Source of the DNA: JAUIEH01 sp964483375 | Lineage (GTDB): Bacteria; Pseudomonadota; Alphaproteobacteria; Caulobacterales; Maricaulaceae | Assembly: GCA_964483375.1 (NCBI GenBank) | Contig: CAZABJ010000004.1 | Location: 1-64,000, forward strand | Length of the DNA: 64,000 nt | Direction of reading: 5' to 3' | In this document: positions 43,476 to 51,336 of the stretch, in pieces | Position numbering within the stretch: position 1 is the stretch's first letter | Layout: each line of letters opens with the position of its first letter | The notes under the pieces: model-generated | What the model was told of the DNA's origin: nothing | The model's input: only the letters and a program-made list of their open reading frames with translations | The model's database searches: none | Translations under genes and position numbers: made by a program

Positions 43476-43919
43476 ATGAACAATTTTTTCACCGAGAGTA
43501 TTGCGCCGACAAGCGCGTCGCCTGAGCAGCGCGCTATTATCACGCTGCTTGTTCTCACTATGGAAGCTGACGGCTTTGCCGCTCCCGAAGAGCAGTTCGA
43601 GATCAATGTGCTGGGCGTTCGCAGCCATAGCCTGCACCAGCTTGCGGCGGAAGAATTCGAGGCGGAGTGGCGGCGGGCCGGCGCGGCGATGAACAAATAC
43701 GGCCCCAACGCCGCCGCCGATGAGGCCCTCGCCGCGTTGCGGGAGGATCGGAGGTTTCGCCTAGCGGTCTACGCCCATTGTCTTGACGTGGCGTATGCTG
43801 ACCGAAATGTTGCGGTGTCTGAACGGGCGTTCTTGCAGCGCCTCGCCGAACGGTTCGACCTGCCCACAACTGAGGCCGGGCGTGTAGCCGAAGTTATGCG
43901 GATCAAAAACGACGCCTAA
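43476..43919 (+). CDS. TerB-like protein (second of tandem pair)
   Basis: A 147-residue TerB-like paralogue of the upstream gene. It repeats the pattern ITLLVLTMEADGFAAPEEQFEINVLG and HCLDVAYADRNVAVSERAFLQRLA, and both end in a similar VAEVMRIKN/IQDVMEIKN motif. It starts 15 bp after the first gene, with little intergenic sequence, so it is probably co-transcribed. Function is unknown; metal binding or a partner role in membrane stress is inferred only from family. Confidence 0.82.
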   Translation: MNNFFTESIAPTSASPEQRAIITLLVLTMEADGFAAPEEQFEINVLGVRSHSLHQLAAEEFEAEWRRAGAAMNKYGPNAAADEALAALREDRRFRLAVYAHCLDVAYADRNVAVSERAFLQRLAERFDLPTTEAGRVAEVMRIKNDA

Positions 43920-44112
43920 CCGCGCCGCCCGTCAGCTGCGCCCATCGGCCACGATATCCCCGCTCTGCGTGGGAAGATGGGTTTCTCGCAGCGTGACGGC
44001 TCGGCGTTGATCGAATAGGTTTTGAGCGGCGGGTTTTGTGGGCCGCAGACCGTCAGCGCCCGGAGGCGCGGACGCAAAAGGGCGTGCTTTCCAACCAGGG
44101 TGAGGAACAGCC

Positions 44113-44688
44113 ATGAGAGAACTGGTTCTGTTTGCGTCTTTGGGAGCGTCTTTGACCGTCGCCGTCCCCGCCGCGGGCCAGGGCTTGCCCACGCCCGAGA
44201 ACTGGTTCGCGGAGGACTTGCCCGTTTCTGAAAGCCCGGCCGCGGATGCGGACGCCGCCGCGCCGGGTCGCCTGCTGGAAGCCAGCGTGCGTCTGCCGCC
44301 GGGGTTTTCCGACCGCGAGGCTGCTGACTATTGGTCCTATGTCCTCTTCTGGCGCATGGCGGAGGGGCGGCCGGAGCCCGACACGCTGGCCGCCATGTTG
44401 AGCGCCTATTACGGCGTGCTGGGCGGGGAGCGGGGGGAGAACGTCGGCGGCGCGCCCGGGGTCATCCTGCGCGATGAACCGGATGGCGGCGTCACGGGGG
44501 CGATCGCGCTGACGGATTTCTTGAACGAGCAAGAACCCGTGGCGCTCACGCTTCGCGGCTACTTCTTCGCGTGTGAAAACCGCGAAGGCGAGACAGGCTT
44601 CGTCGCCGCCCTGTCCCCACGGCTCCATGTCGACGACGACCCGGTTTGGCTGGCGCTGCGACCCGTGGCGGGCGGGGCGACGTGTTAG
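44113..44688 (+). CDS. Secreted protein of unknown function
   Basis: A 191-residue protein with signal peptide (1-22, PAAGQG). The mature protein begins with an acidic Ala-rich stretch and contains a region WSYVLFWRMAEGRPEPDTLAAMLSAYYGVL that looks like a helical pair, then a beta-rich C-terminus (VALTLRGYFFACENREG, ALSPRLHVDD) with two cysteines. No family is recognised. It lies 83 bp upstream of parC, with its own GGTGAGGA Shine-Dalgarno. Confidence 0.7.
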   Translation: MRELVLFASLGASLTVAVPAAGQGLPTPENWFAEDLPVSESPAADADAAAPGRLLEASVRLPPGFSDREAADYWSYVLFWRMAEGRPEPDTLAAMLSAYYGVLGGERGENVGGAPGVILRDEPDGGVTGAIALTDFLNEQEPVALTLRGYFFACENREGETGFVAALSPRLHVDDDPVWLALRPVAGGATC

Positions 44689-44771
44689 CCTAGGAACGCC
44701 ACGGCGATTTCGCGCAGCGCCGCGCTATAATGACGGCCTCGAATCACCGCCGTCGTTGAAAGCCTGCGCTC

Positions 44772-47027
44772 ATGAGCACCGACCTAATCGATCCGCCGGA
44801 TCCCGGCCGCATCATCGACGAGCCTGTGGGCGACGCTTTGTCGAGCCGGTATTTGGCTTACGCGTTGTCGACCATCACCTCGCGCGCGCTGCCGGACGTG
44901 CGAGACGGGCTGAAGCCGGTGCAACGCCGCATCCTCTATGCGATGCGCGAGCTAAAGCTGAACCCCGACACGGCGTTCAAGAAATGCGCGAAAATCGTGG
45001 GCGAGGTGATGGGCAACTATCACCCCCATGGCGACCAGGCGATTTATGACGCGCTCGCGCGGCTCGCCCAGGACTTCGCCCAGCGTTACCCGCTCGTCGA
45101 CGGCCAGGGGAATTTCGGCAATGTGGACGGGGACCAGCCCGCGGCCATGCGCTACACCGAAGCGCGCCTCTCCGACGCCGCCCAAGCGCTGCTGGTCGGC
45201 ATCGACCAGGGCGCGGTCGATTTTCGCGAAACCTATGACGGCGCGGATGAAGAACCCGCGGTTTTGCCCGCCGCCTATCCCAATCTGCTCGCCAACGGGT
45301 CAACGGGCATCGCGGTGGGCATGGCGACCTCGATCCCGCCGCATAACGCCGCTGAGCTCATCGACGCTGCGCGGCTGTTGATCGAGGAACCCGCCATCGC
45401 CCCGGCCAAACTCGTTGACATCGTTCAGGGGCCGGACTTTCCCACGGGCGGCGAACTCGCCGAAGACCGCGCGGCCATCGAGGAGGCCTACGCCACGGGG
45501 CGCGGTGCGTTCCGTGTGCGGGCGAAATGGAGCGTCGAGGAACTCAGCCGCGGGCAGTGGCGCGTGGTGGTCACCGAAATTCCGTATCAGGTGCAGAAGT
45601 CAAAACTGGTGGAGCGCCTGGCCGAACTCATCGAAACCCGCAAAGCCCCGCTTTTGGGCGATGTCCGGGACGAAAGCGCAGAAGACGTTCGGTTGGTGCT
45701 CGAGCCTAAGAGCCGTTCGGTCGAGCCGGGCATGCTCATGGAGTCCCTCTTCCGGCTAAGCGAGCTTGAGACGCGGTTTTCGCTGAACCTCAATGTTCTC
45801 GACGAGACCGGCGCACCGCGCGTGATGGGACTGAAAGAGGCGCTGCAGGCCTTTCTCGCCCATCGGCGCGAGGTGCTCGAGCGTCGCTCTCGCCGGCGCC
45901 TTGAGAAGATCATCGACCGGCTGGAGGTGCTGGCCGGGTATCTCATCGCTTATCTCAACATCGACGAAGTCATCGCCATCATCCGGGAGGAGGATGAGCC
46001 CAAGGCGGTGATGCAGCAGCGCTTCGCTCTCACCGAACGGCAGGTCGAGGCGATCCTCAATATGCGCCTGCGCGCGCTGCGCAAGCTCGAAGAAATCGAG
46101 ATCCGCAAGGAAGACCAGGCGCTCAAAGCCGAAAAGCGCGAGATCGAATCGCTTCTGGGCGATGTCGCCAAGCAATGGCGACGGGTGAGCGAAGAGCTCG
46201 CAGACACCCGCGCCTTGTTCGCGCCTGACACCGACCTTGGCCGTCGACGCACGCAGCTCGGGGCTGCGCCGGCGGCGACGGCTTCGGTGTCCGTCGAAGC
46301 GCTCGTCGCCCGTGAGCCGATCACGGTCGTCCTGTCGCACAAGGGGTGGATCCGCGCGCTTAAGGGCCGCGTGGACGACGTGAGCGATCTGAAATTCAAA
46401 GATGGCGACGCAGCCGCGTTCGTGGTTCCGGCTGAAACCACCGACCGCGTCGTCTTGTTCGCCTCGGACGGCCGGTTCTTCACGCTGGGTTGCGACAAGC
46501 TTCCCGGCGGTCGCGGCCAGGGCGAGCCGATCCGCTTGCATATCGAATTGCCCGACGACCACGCGCCGCTTGCGCTTTTCGTGCGCAAGCCGGGACGGAA
46601 GCTGCTCGTCGCCTCTCGAGCGGGGCGCGGCTTTATTGCGCCTGAAGACGAGGTCGAAGCGTCTAAGCGTTCCGGCAAACAGGTGCTCAATCTCGACCCC
46701 GCCGAAGAGGCCGCGGCCTGCGTCGAGGCCGTCGGCGACCAAGTGGGCGTCATCGGCGACAACAAGAAGTTGCTCATTTTTCCGCTAGCCGACTTGCCGG
46801 AAATGGGTCGGGGGAAGGGCGTGCGGCTGCAAAGCTATCGGGGCGCGGCCCTTGCGGATGTGACCACGTTCGCAGCTGAGGATGGGCTGAGTTGGCTTGA
46901 TGCGGGCGGTCGTCGGCAAAGCTGCCCGGAGTGGCGGGATTGGCTCGGCAAGCGCGCCCAAGCGGGAAAAACCGCGCCGCGCGGCTTCCCCCGGTCGGGC
47001 GTGTTTCGACCGCGGACGGGTTCTTAA
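44772..47027 (+). CDS. parC: DNA topoisomerase IV subunit A
   Basis: A 751-residue breakage-reunion subunit. It has SSRYLAYALSTITSRALPDVRDGLKPVQRRILYAM at the N-terminus, catalytic Arg127-Tyr128 (AAMRYTEARLS) and a short beta-pinwheel C-terminal domain, characteristic of ParC rather than GyrA. The quinolone-determining helix reads HPHGDQAIYDAL: the position of E. coli ParC Ser80 is Gln89, and that of Glu84 is Asp93. The era-recO-parC order is conserved in Alphaproteobacteria. No parE is nearby. Confidence 0.96.
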   Translation: MSTDLIDPPDPGRIIDEPVGDALSSRYLAYALSTITSRALPDVRDGLKPVQRRILYAMRELKLNPDTAFKKCAKIVGEVMGNYHPHGDQAIYDALARLAQDFAQRYPLVDGQGNFGNVDGDQPAAMRYTEARLSDAAQALLVGIDQGAVDFRETYDGADEEPAVLPAAYPNLLANGSTGIAVGMATSIPPHNAAELIDAARLLIEEPAIAPAKLVDIVQGPDFPTGGELAEDRAAIEEAYATGRGAFRVRAKWSVEELSRGQWRVVVTEIPYQVQKSKLVERLAELIETRKAPLLGDVRDESAEDVRLVLEPKSRSVEPGMLMESLFRLSELETRFSLNLNVLDETGAPRVMGLKEALQAFLAHRREVLERRSRRRLEKIIDRLEVLAGYLIAYLNIDEVIAIIREEDEPKAVMQQRFALTERQVEAILNMRLRALRKLEEIEIRKEDQALKAEKREIESLLGDVAKQWRRVSEELADTRALFAPDTDLGRRRTQLGAAPAATASVSVEALVAREPITVVLSHKGWIRALKGRVDDVSDLKFKDGDAAAFVVPAETTDRVVLFASDGRFFTLGCDKLPGGRGQGEPIRLHIELPDDHAPLALFVRKPGRKLLVASRAGRGFIAPEDEVEASKRSGKQVLNLDPAEEAAACVEAVGDQVGVIGDNKKLLIFPLADLPEMGRGKGVRLQSYRGAALADVTTFAAEDGLSWLDAGGRRQSCPEWRDWLGKRAQAGKTAPRGFPRSGVFRPRTGS

Positions 47028-47115
47028 CGCGTTTGCGGTAGACACAAAGCGCTCCACCGGCTCGACGTGACGCGAGAATGGAGTCATTTTCCGCCATCGC
47101 GCAGGGAGTCGTGTG

Positions 47116-47685
47116 ATGAACCTTGTTTGGATCCTTCTCGGCGTCGTCGTCGTCGCCGTTTTCGCCATTATTCTCATCTACAATCGGCTGGTCGCGCTGC
47201 GGCAAACCTGCAATCAGGCTTGGGGCGACATCGACGTCCAGCTCAAACAGCGCCACGACTTGGTGCCCAATCTCGTCGAGACGGTGAAGGGCTATGCCAG
47301 CCATGAGCGGGAAACCCTCGAGGCGGTGATCCAGGCGCGGAACGCCGCCGTGGATTCCGGCGCGGATTTAAAAGAGCAGGCTCAAGCCGAGAACATGCTC
47401 ACCGGCGCGCTTCGCCGGTTGTTCGCGCTGGCCGAAGCCTATCCGGATCTCAAGGCCAACCAGAACTTCCTGCAGCTGCAGGCCGAATTGGCGGATCTGG
47501 AGAACAAAATCGCCGCCGCCCGCCGGTTCTTCAACAACGCGGTCGCCGAGTACAATACCGCGCAGGAGCAGTTCCCCGCGGTGTTGTTGGCCAACGCCTT
47601 CGGGTTCCGACAGCGGGACTTCTTCGAGGTGGCCGCCGCGGATCGCGCGGTTGTGGAGCGTCCTCCCCAAGTGTCCTTCGAGTAG
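47116..47685 (+). CDS. lemA: LemA family protein
   Basis: A 189-residue membrane-anchored protein. It has an N-terminal transmembrane helix (about 3-21) and a long helical bundle with the family signature YNRLVALRQTCNQAWGDIDVQLKQRHDLVPNLVETVKGY, then AYPDLKANQNFLQLQAELADLENKIAAARRFFN. I start at the ATG at 47116; GTG at 47113 is the alternative. It is followed after 18 bp by an M48 metallopeptidase gene, a pairing found widely and suggesting a membrane-quality-control role. Confidence 0.94.
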   Translation: MNLVWILLGVVVVAVFAIILIYNRLVALRQTCNQAWGDIDVQLKQRHDLVPNLVETVKGYASHERETLEAVIQARNAAVDSGADLKEQAQAENMLTGALRRLFALAEAYPDLKANQNFLQLQAELADLENKIAAARRFFNNAVAEYNTAQEQFPAVLLANAFGFRQRDFFEVAAADRAVVERPPQVSFE

Positions 47686-47703
47686 ACGCGACGGACGCGG
47701 GCC

Positions 47704-48678
47704 ATGGCGGTGCAGGCGGTCGGGCTCCGCACATACATTTGGAACAATAACGCGAAGTCGATCCTTCTCCTGGTGCTGTTCCCGCTTCTGGTGATGGCGG
47801 TGGCCTTCGCGCTGATGGTCGTGTTTCAGGCCTATGCCGGGGCGGAGGATGTGGACGTCGGCCTCGCCGCGGCATGGGCGGATATGCCCGCAGCGGCATC
47901 CGTGGCGCTGGTGGGGTCGGGCGTCTGGTACGCCGTCGCCGCGCTCGGCCATCAAGGGATGATCGACGCCGCGACAGGCGCCCGGCGCGTTGAGCGCGGC
48001 CAGGAGCCGGAACTCTACAATCTCTTGGAGAACCTCTGCATAAGCCGCGGCCTTCCGATGCCGCGTCTACGGATCATCGAAACCGACGCGCGCAACGCGT
48101 TTGCAAGCGGCTTGAGCGATGAAACCTACGCCGTCACGGTGACCCGCGGCTTAATGCAGGGGCTTGAAGCCGACGAGCTTGAAGCCGTCTTGGCGCATGA
48201 GCTCACCCATATTCGCAATCGGGACGTCCGCTTGCTCGTGGTCGCCGCGGTGTTTGTCGGCGTCATCGGTTTCTTTGCGGAGCTCGCTTTTCGGAACATG
48301 TTCCGCGTGAACCTGCCGCGCTCGGACCGTCACCGGCGATCGGGCGGGGGCAATGCGGCGTTGTTGCTGGCGATTGCGATCGGGATACTCGCGGTCGCCT
48401 ATCTGTTCGCTGTGATCGTCCGATTTGCGCTGTCGCGGCGGCGCGAATACCTCGCTGACGCCGGTGCGGCGGAGTTGACCAAGAACCCTGACGCCATGGC
48501 GCGCGCCTTGGAGAAGGTCGCCGGCCGCAGCGACGTGTCGCGCGCGCCGACCGAAGTCCGGGAGATGTTCTTGGAACACAAAGCGTCGGGCTTTGCTGGG
48601 ATGCTCGCCACCCATCCGCCGATTGAAAAGCGCATCGAGGCGTTGCGCAGCTATGGCGGCGCGCTCGCGCCGACGTGA
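47704..48678 (+). CDS. M48 family (HtpX-like) membrane metalloprotease
   Basis: A 324-residue zinc protease with membrane helices near the N-terminus (about 18-42 and 66-82) and further ones flanking the catalytic region (about 178-196 and 220-242). The zinc motif is HELTH at 165-169 and the third ligand glutamate follows in RRREYLADAGA. The C-terminus carries TEVREMFLEHKASGFAGMLATHPP, as in HtpX-like proteases. The N-terminus is longer than in E. coli HtpX. Adjacent LemA suggests joint work in membrane protein turnover. Confidence 0.93.
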   Translation: MAVQAVGLRTYIWNNNAKSILLLVLFPLLVMAVAFALMVVFQAYAGAEDVDVGLAAAWADMPAAASVALVGSGVWYAVAALGHQGMIDAATGARRVERGQEPELYNLLENLCISRGLPMPRLRIIETDARNAFASGLSDETYAVTVTRGLMQGLEADELEAVLAHELTHIRNRDVRLLVVAAVFVGVIGFFAELAFRNMFRVNLPRSDRHRRSGGGNAALLLAIAIGILAVAYLFAVIVRFALSRRREYLADAGAAELTKNPDAMARALEKVAGRSDVSRAPTEVREMFLEHKASGFAGMLATHPPIEKRIEALRSYGGALAPT

Positions 48679-48749
48679 GCGAATTGCGGCTTGAATGCGG
48701 CCGCGCGGCCCCGACTTAAGAGACAACGCACCAAGCAAAGGAGGCGCGC

Positions 48750-49499
48750 ATGTCGACGCAGGCCCCGTTTCAGCTCTATTATTGGCCCACGCCAAACGGC
48801 AAAAAGATCACGATCGCACTTGAGGAGCTTGACCTCCCCTATGAGGTCCACCCCGTCAACATTGGCGTAGGCGACCAATTCAAGCCTGATTTTCTCAAGA
48901 TCAGCCCAAACAACAAGATGCCCGCACTGATCGATCCGGAAGGTCCTGGCGGCGCTCCCATCTCAATCTTCGAATCCGGCGCTATCCTGCAGTATCTGGG
49001 TCGGAAAACCGGACGGCTCTATCCGCAGGAGGAGCGCGCGCGCGTCGATGTGGAACAATGGCTGTTCTGGCAAGTGGGCGGGCTGGGCCCGATGGCGGGT
49101 CAGACCCATCATTTCCGGAATTACGCGCCGAAAATCGTTTCTGACGACGCGGAGATCGCCTATGGGCGGGAGCGCTACATCAATGAAACCAACCGCCTCT
49201 ACGGCGTTCTGGACGTGCGGCTCTCCGATGGGCGGGACTATGTCGCCGGCGCCTTCTCCATCGCCGATATCGCGATTTGGCCCTGGGTGCTGCCCGAGAA
49301 GCAGGGGCAGACCATAGCCGATTTCCCGCATCTCGCCGCGTGGGTTGAGCGGGTAGGGGAAAGGCCGGCGGTGCGGCGTGGCAATGCGGTGAAAGTCGCA
49401 AAGAGCCTCGATATCGCCGGTTCGGACCAAACTTCAAAACTTGCGCGCGACGTGTTGTTTGGTCAAAGGGCCCGGCCCAAGGTTGAAAAGGCGGACTAG
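48750..49499 (+). CDS. Glutathione S-transferase (YghU/YfcG, Ure2-like type)
   Basis: A 249-residue glutathione-dependent enzyme. The N-terminal thioredoxin-like domain has LYYWPTPNGKKITIALEELDLPYEVHPVNIG, PNNKMPALID and SIFESGAILQYLG; the helical domain has QVGGLGPMAGQTHHF and FSIADIAIWPWV. NGKK and GGLGPMxGQ are characteristic of the YfcG/YghU branch, which reduces disulphides of glutathione-linked substrates. It is not related to the shorter GST-like protein upstream of folK. AAAGGAGG precedes the ATG. Confidence 0.92.
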   Translation: MSTQAPFQLYYWPTPNGKKITIALEELDLPYEVHPVNIGVGDQFKPDFLKISPNNKMPALIDPEGPGGAPISIFESGAILQYLGRKTGRLYPQEERARVDVEQWLFWQVGGLGPMAGQTHHFRNYAPKIVSDDAEIAYGRERYINETNRLYGVLDVRLSDGRDYVAGAFSIADIAIWPWVLPEKQGQTIADFPHLAAWVERVGERPAVRRGNAVKVAKSLDIAGSDQTSKLARDVLFGQRARPKVEKAD

Positions 49500-50071
49500 A
49501 GATTGGGGCCGGCTTGGTGATGGTGCGGTTCCGCATCGTCTCTGGTCCGGCTTAATCCTAGCTTCTGCAGCCAGCGGCGACGGGACGGCTCCCGCCTAAG
49601 TCACGCGATTGCGCTCGGCGGGGAGAGCCTCCGCCGGGCCAGTCGGTGAGGCGCGTGGGAACAGCGTGCGCCGCCTGCTGGGTCGCTGAGGCTCTTTCGG
49701 GCTGACCCCGTTTGTCGGACGAAGCGTGCGCGCGATCGTGCTGTCCGTGTGCGCCCCCATCGCGTCCTGGGCGGCGGCGGGAGGTGTCGGTGTCGCTCAG
49801 AACCCAGACAATGGGCGCAATGACGAAGCCCGCGCCCGCCGCGCTGTCCTGGCGGCCCCGGGGAACGCGGAGGCGTGGCCGGGTTCGACCATTTGTTGGA
49901 TAAAACGGCGCGACGAATATTTTTGGGTTCTTCTGGATCACTTTAACTTCATCGAAACGACGACCTTTGAATTCTCTTGGGGAAGGCGAGACGGAGATCC
50001 CGGCTCGCAGGTGGGGCCGGTCCGGCGCAGGGAACGCCGTCGGCGCAGTTCAAGAGTGAGAGTCGCCGATC
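49500..50071. other. Gene-poor interval with a possible decayed reading frame
   Basis: About 570 bp without a supportable gene. A GTG-initiated frame from 49726 starts like a signal peptide (MRAIVLSVCAPIASWAAAGG) followed by NDEARARRAVLAAPGNAEAW, which resembles a TPR helix, but then runs into Arg-rich low-complexity sequence. It may be a truncated remnant. An AT-richer patch at about 49917-49975 is probably the promoter region of the Sel1-like gene. Confidence 0.4.
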
Positions 50072-50368
50072 ATGATCGCTGTTCAGTATGCTGACCGTAG
50101 AGCCGATATCGCCCCAGCCGACGCTCAAGAGAGCGGAGATGCGACGGCGGAAGACCTGTATCGCTTGGGACTGTCGTTTTCGACCGGGCAGGGAGCGCCG
50201 CTCGACTATGTGCAGGCGCACAAATGGTTCAACCTCGCCGCTATGATGGGGTCGGCGGCTGCGAAGGAATACCGCAAAGAGGTCGCTGAGCACATGGCCT
50301 CCTCGGAGATCGCCGCGGCTCAGCGCCTCGCGCGGGAATGGCTGGCCGAACGTCCGAAAGCGGCGTAA
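50072..50368 (+). CDS. SEL1-repeat-like small protein
   Basis: A 98-residue protein with one clear Sel1-like unit (LYRLGLSFSTGQGAPLDYVQAHKWFNLAAMMGS) followed by a helix with AAKEYRKEVAEHMASSEIAAAQRLAREWL. This size and C-terminal pattern are common in Alphaproteobacteria, with no defined function; the family usually acts as a protein scaffold. No signal peptide is visible. It is followed after 22 bp by a strong terminator, so it is a monocistronic unit. Confidence 0.82.
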   Translation: MIAVQYADRRADIAPADAQESGDATAEDLYRLGLSFSTGQGAPLDYVQAHKWFNLAAMMGSAAAKEYRKEVAEHMASSEIAAAQRLAREWLAERPKAA

Positions 50369-50389
50369 CCCCCTTCCATCAGCAAACGG

Positions 50390-50417
50390 AAAAGCGGCGC
50401 TGCGGCGCCGTTTTTTG
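50390..50417 (+). terminator. Rho-independent terminator after Sel1-like gene
   Basis: A GC stem (CGGCGC with GCGCCG, 4-nt loop) is flanked by AAAA on the left and followed directly by TTTTTTG. It sits 22 bp past the Sel1-like stop. Read on the minus strand there is a T-run as well, so it may also serve the convergent export lipoprotein gene. Confidence 0.85.
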
Positions 50418-50478
50418 TGCCTGTCTTGCGGGGAAATCGCCGCAGTCGACGCCGCGGCGAGAAAGGCGACGAGAACGG

Positions 50479-51195
50479 CTAGTTCACATCGCCGTTGAGG
50501 TCATAGAAGAACCCGAAATCCACCGGCAGCGCGTCTCGGACATATTGCTGAACGAACAAGTTCACCTCGGCGATGGACGAGCGCGGCACGAACACCACGT
50601 CATTGCGCTGAAGCGCGACGGGGTCGGCGTCCGCGCCGCGGCGCAGGCCCGCGCTCACGTCGACCACCCGCAGCATGGCGCCGCCTTGGGGCGCGCGGCG
50701 CAGAATGACCACATGACCTGAGGCGGCGGTGTTTCGAAAGCCGCCCGCCATCATAACGCCCTCAAGCGCGCCTGCGCCGGCGGGAAGGTCATAAACGCCC
50801 GGTTCGCCCACTTCCCCGCCGACAAAAATCCGCTGCGACCCAAAGCCGATCGCCCGGAGCTCCAAATCGGGATCGCGCAGCTGGGCGGCCAGCGCCGCCT
50901 CAAGCGCGCGTTCCGCCTGCCCGACGGTGAGATCGGCGACCATAATCTCGCCCGACAACGGCGGAGAGATCCGACCGTCGGGGGCGACTTCAAGCTCAGC
51001 GTCGAGTTCCGGCGCGGTGAGCACGGTGAGCGCGAGCGTGTCGCCGGGATAGATGCGGTAGCTGGGGGCGTCGTCGCTCCAGGCTTGGAAGCGCCCCAGG
51101 GGAAAGTCCGGCGTGGAGACCGCGCGCGGACCCAAACACCCTGTGACAGCGCAGCATAAGACCAGAGCCGTGGCGGTCCTCAATGACGATTTCAT
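50479..51195 (-). CDS. Polysaccharide export outer-membrane lipoprotein (Wza/BexD-like)
   Basis: A 238-residue lipoprotein with lipobox AVTGC (acylated Cys20). A Poly_export domain begins SYRIYPGDTLALTVLTAPELDAELEVAPDGRISPPLSG, followed by one SLBB-like domain (FVGGEVGEPGVYDLPAG). It is shorter than E. coli Wza and lacks its C-terminal membrane-spanning helix, as in many alphaproteobacterial export proteins. It should form the outer-membrane exit for exopolysaccharide. I start at the ATG at 51195. It is divergent from the Wzz-like gene. Confidence 0.93.
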   Translation of the reverse strand: MKSSLRTATALVLCCAVTGCLGPRAVSTPDFPLGRFQAWSDDAPSYRIYPGDTLALTVLTAPELDAELEVAPDGRISPPLSGEIMVADLTVGQAERALEAALAAQLRDPDLELRAIGFGSQRIFVGGEVGEPGVYDLPAGAGALEGVMMAGGFRNTAASGHVVILRRAPQGGAMLRVVDVSAGLRRGADADPVALQRNDVVFVPRSSIAEVNLFVQQYVRDALPVDFGFFYDLNGDVN

Positions 51196-51260
51196 GAGAC
51201 TTCGGCTCCCAGGAAAAAATCCGACAAAACGGAGGATATCCCTGAATGCATAAGGAAAAT

Positions 51261-51277
51261 TTAAGCACAACGCTTAA
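51261..51277. promoter_or_regulatory. Inverted repeat in divergent exopolysaccharide promoter
   Basis: TTAAGC-ACAAC-GCTTAA, a perfect 6-bp inverted repeat with 5-nt centre, lies in the 141-bp spacer between the divergent export lipoprotein and Wzz-like genes. TTGACG (51280-51285) next to it could be a -35 for the plus-strand operon. A repressor or activator site is inferred; the spacing (TTAA-N9-TTAA) does not match the CtrA box (N7). Confidence 0.4.
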
Positions 51278-51336
51278 GGTTGACGGGAAGGTCGCGCGGG
51301 CGGGGTCCGTGCGCGAAAACGCGGCGGGCGACGAAC

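Noticed and set aside
51261..51277. CtrA-binding box reading of TTAA...TTAA in the exopolysaccharide spacer
   Set aside because: The half sites are nine rather than seven bases apart, so it does not fit the CtrA consensus; kept only as an unassigned palindrome.
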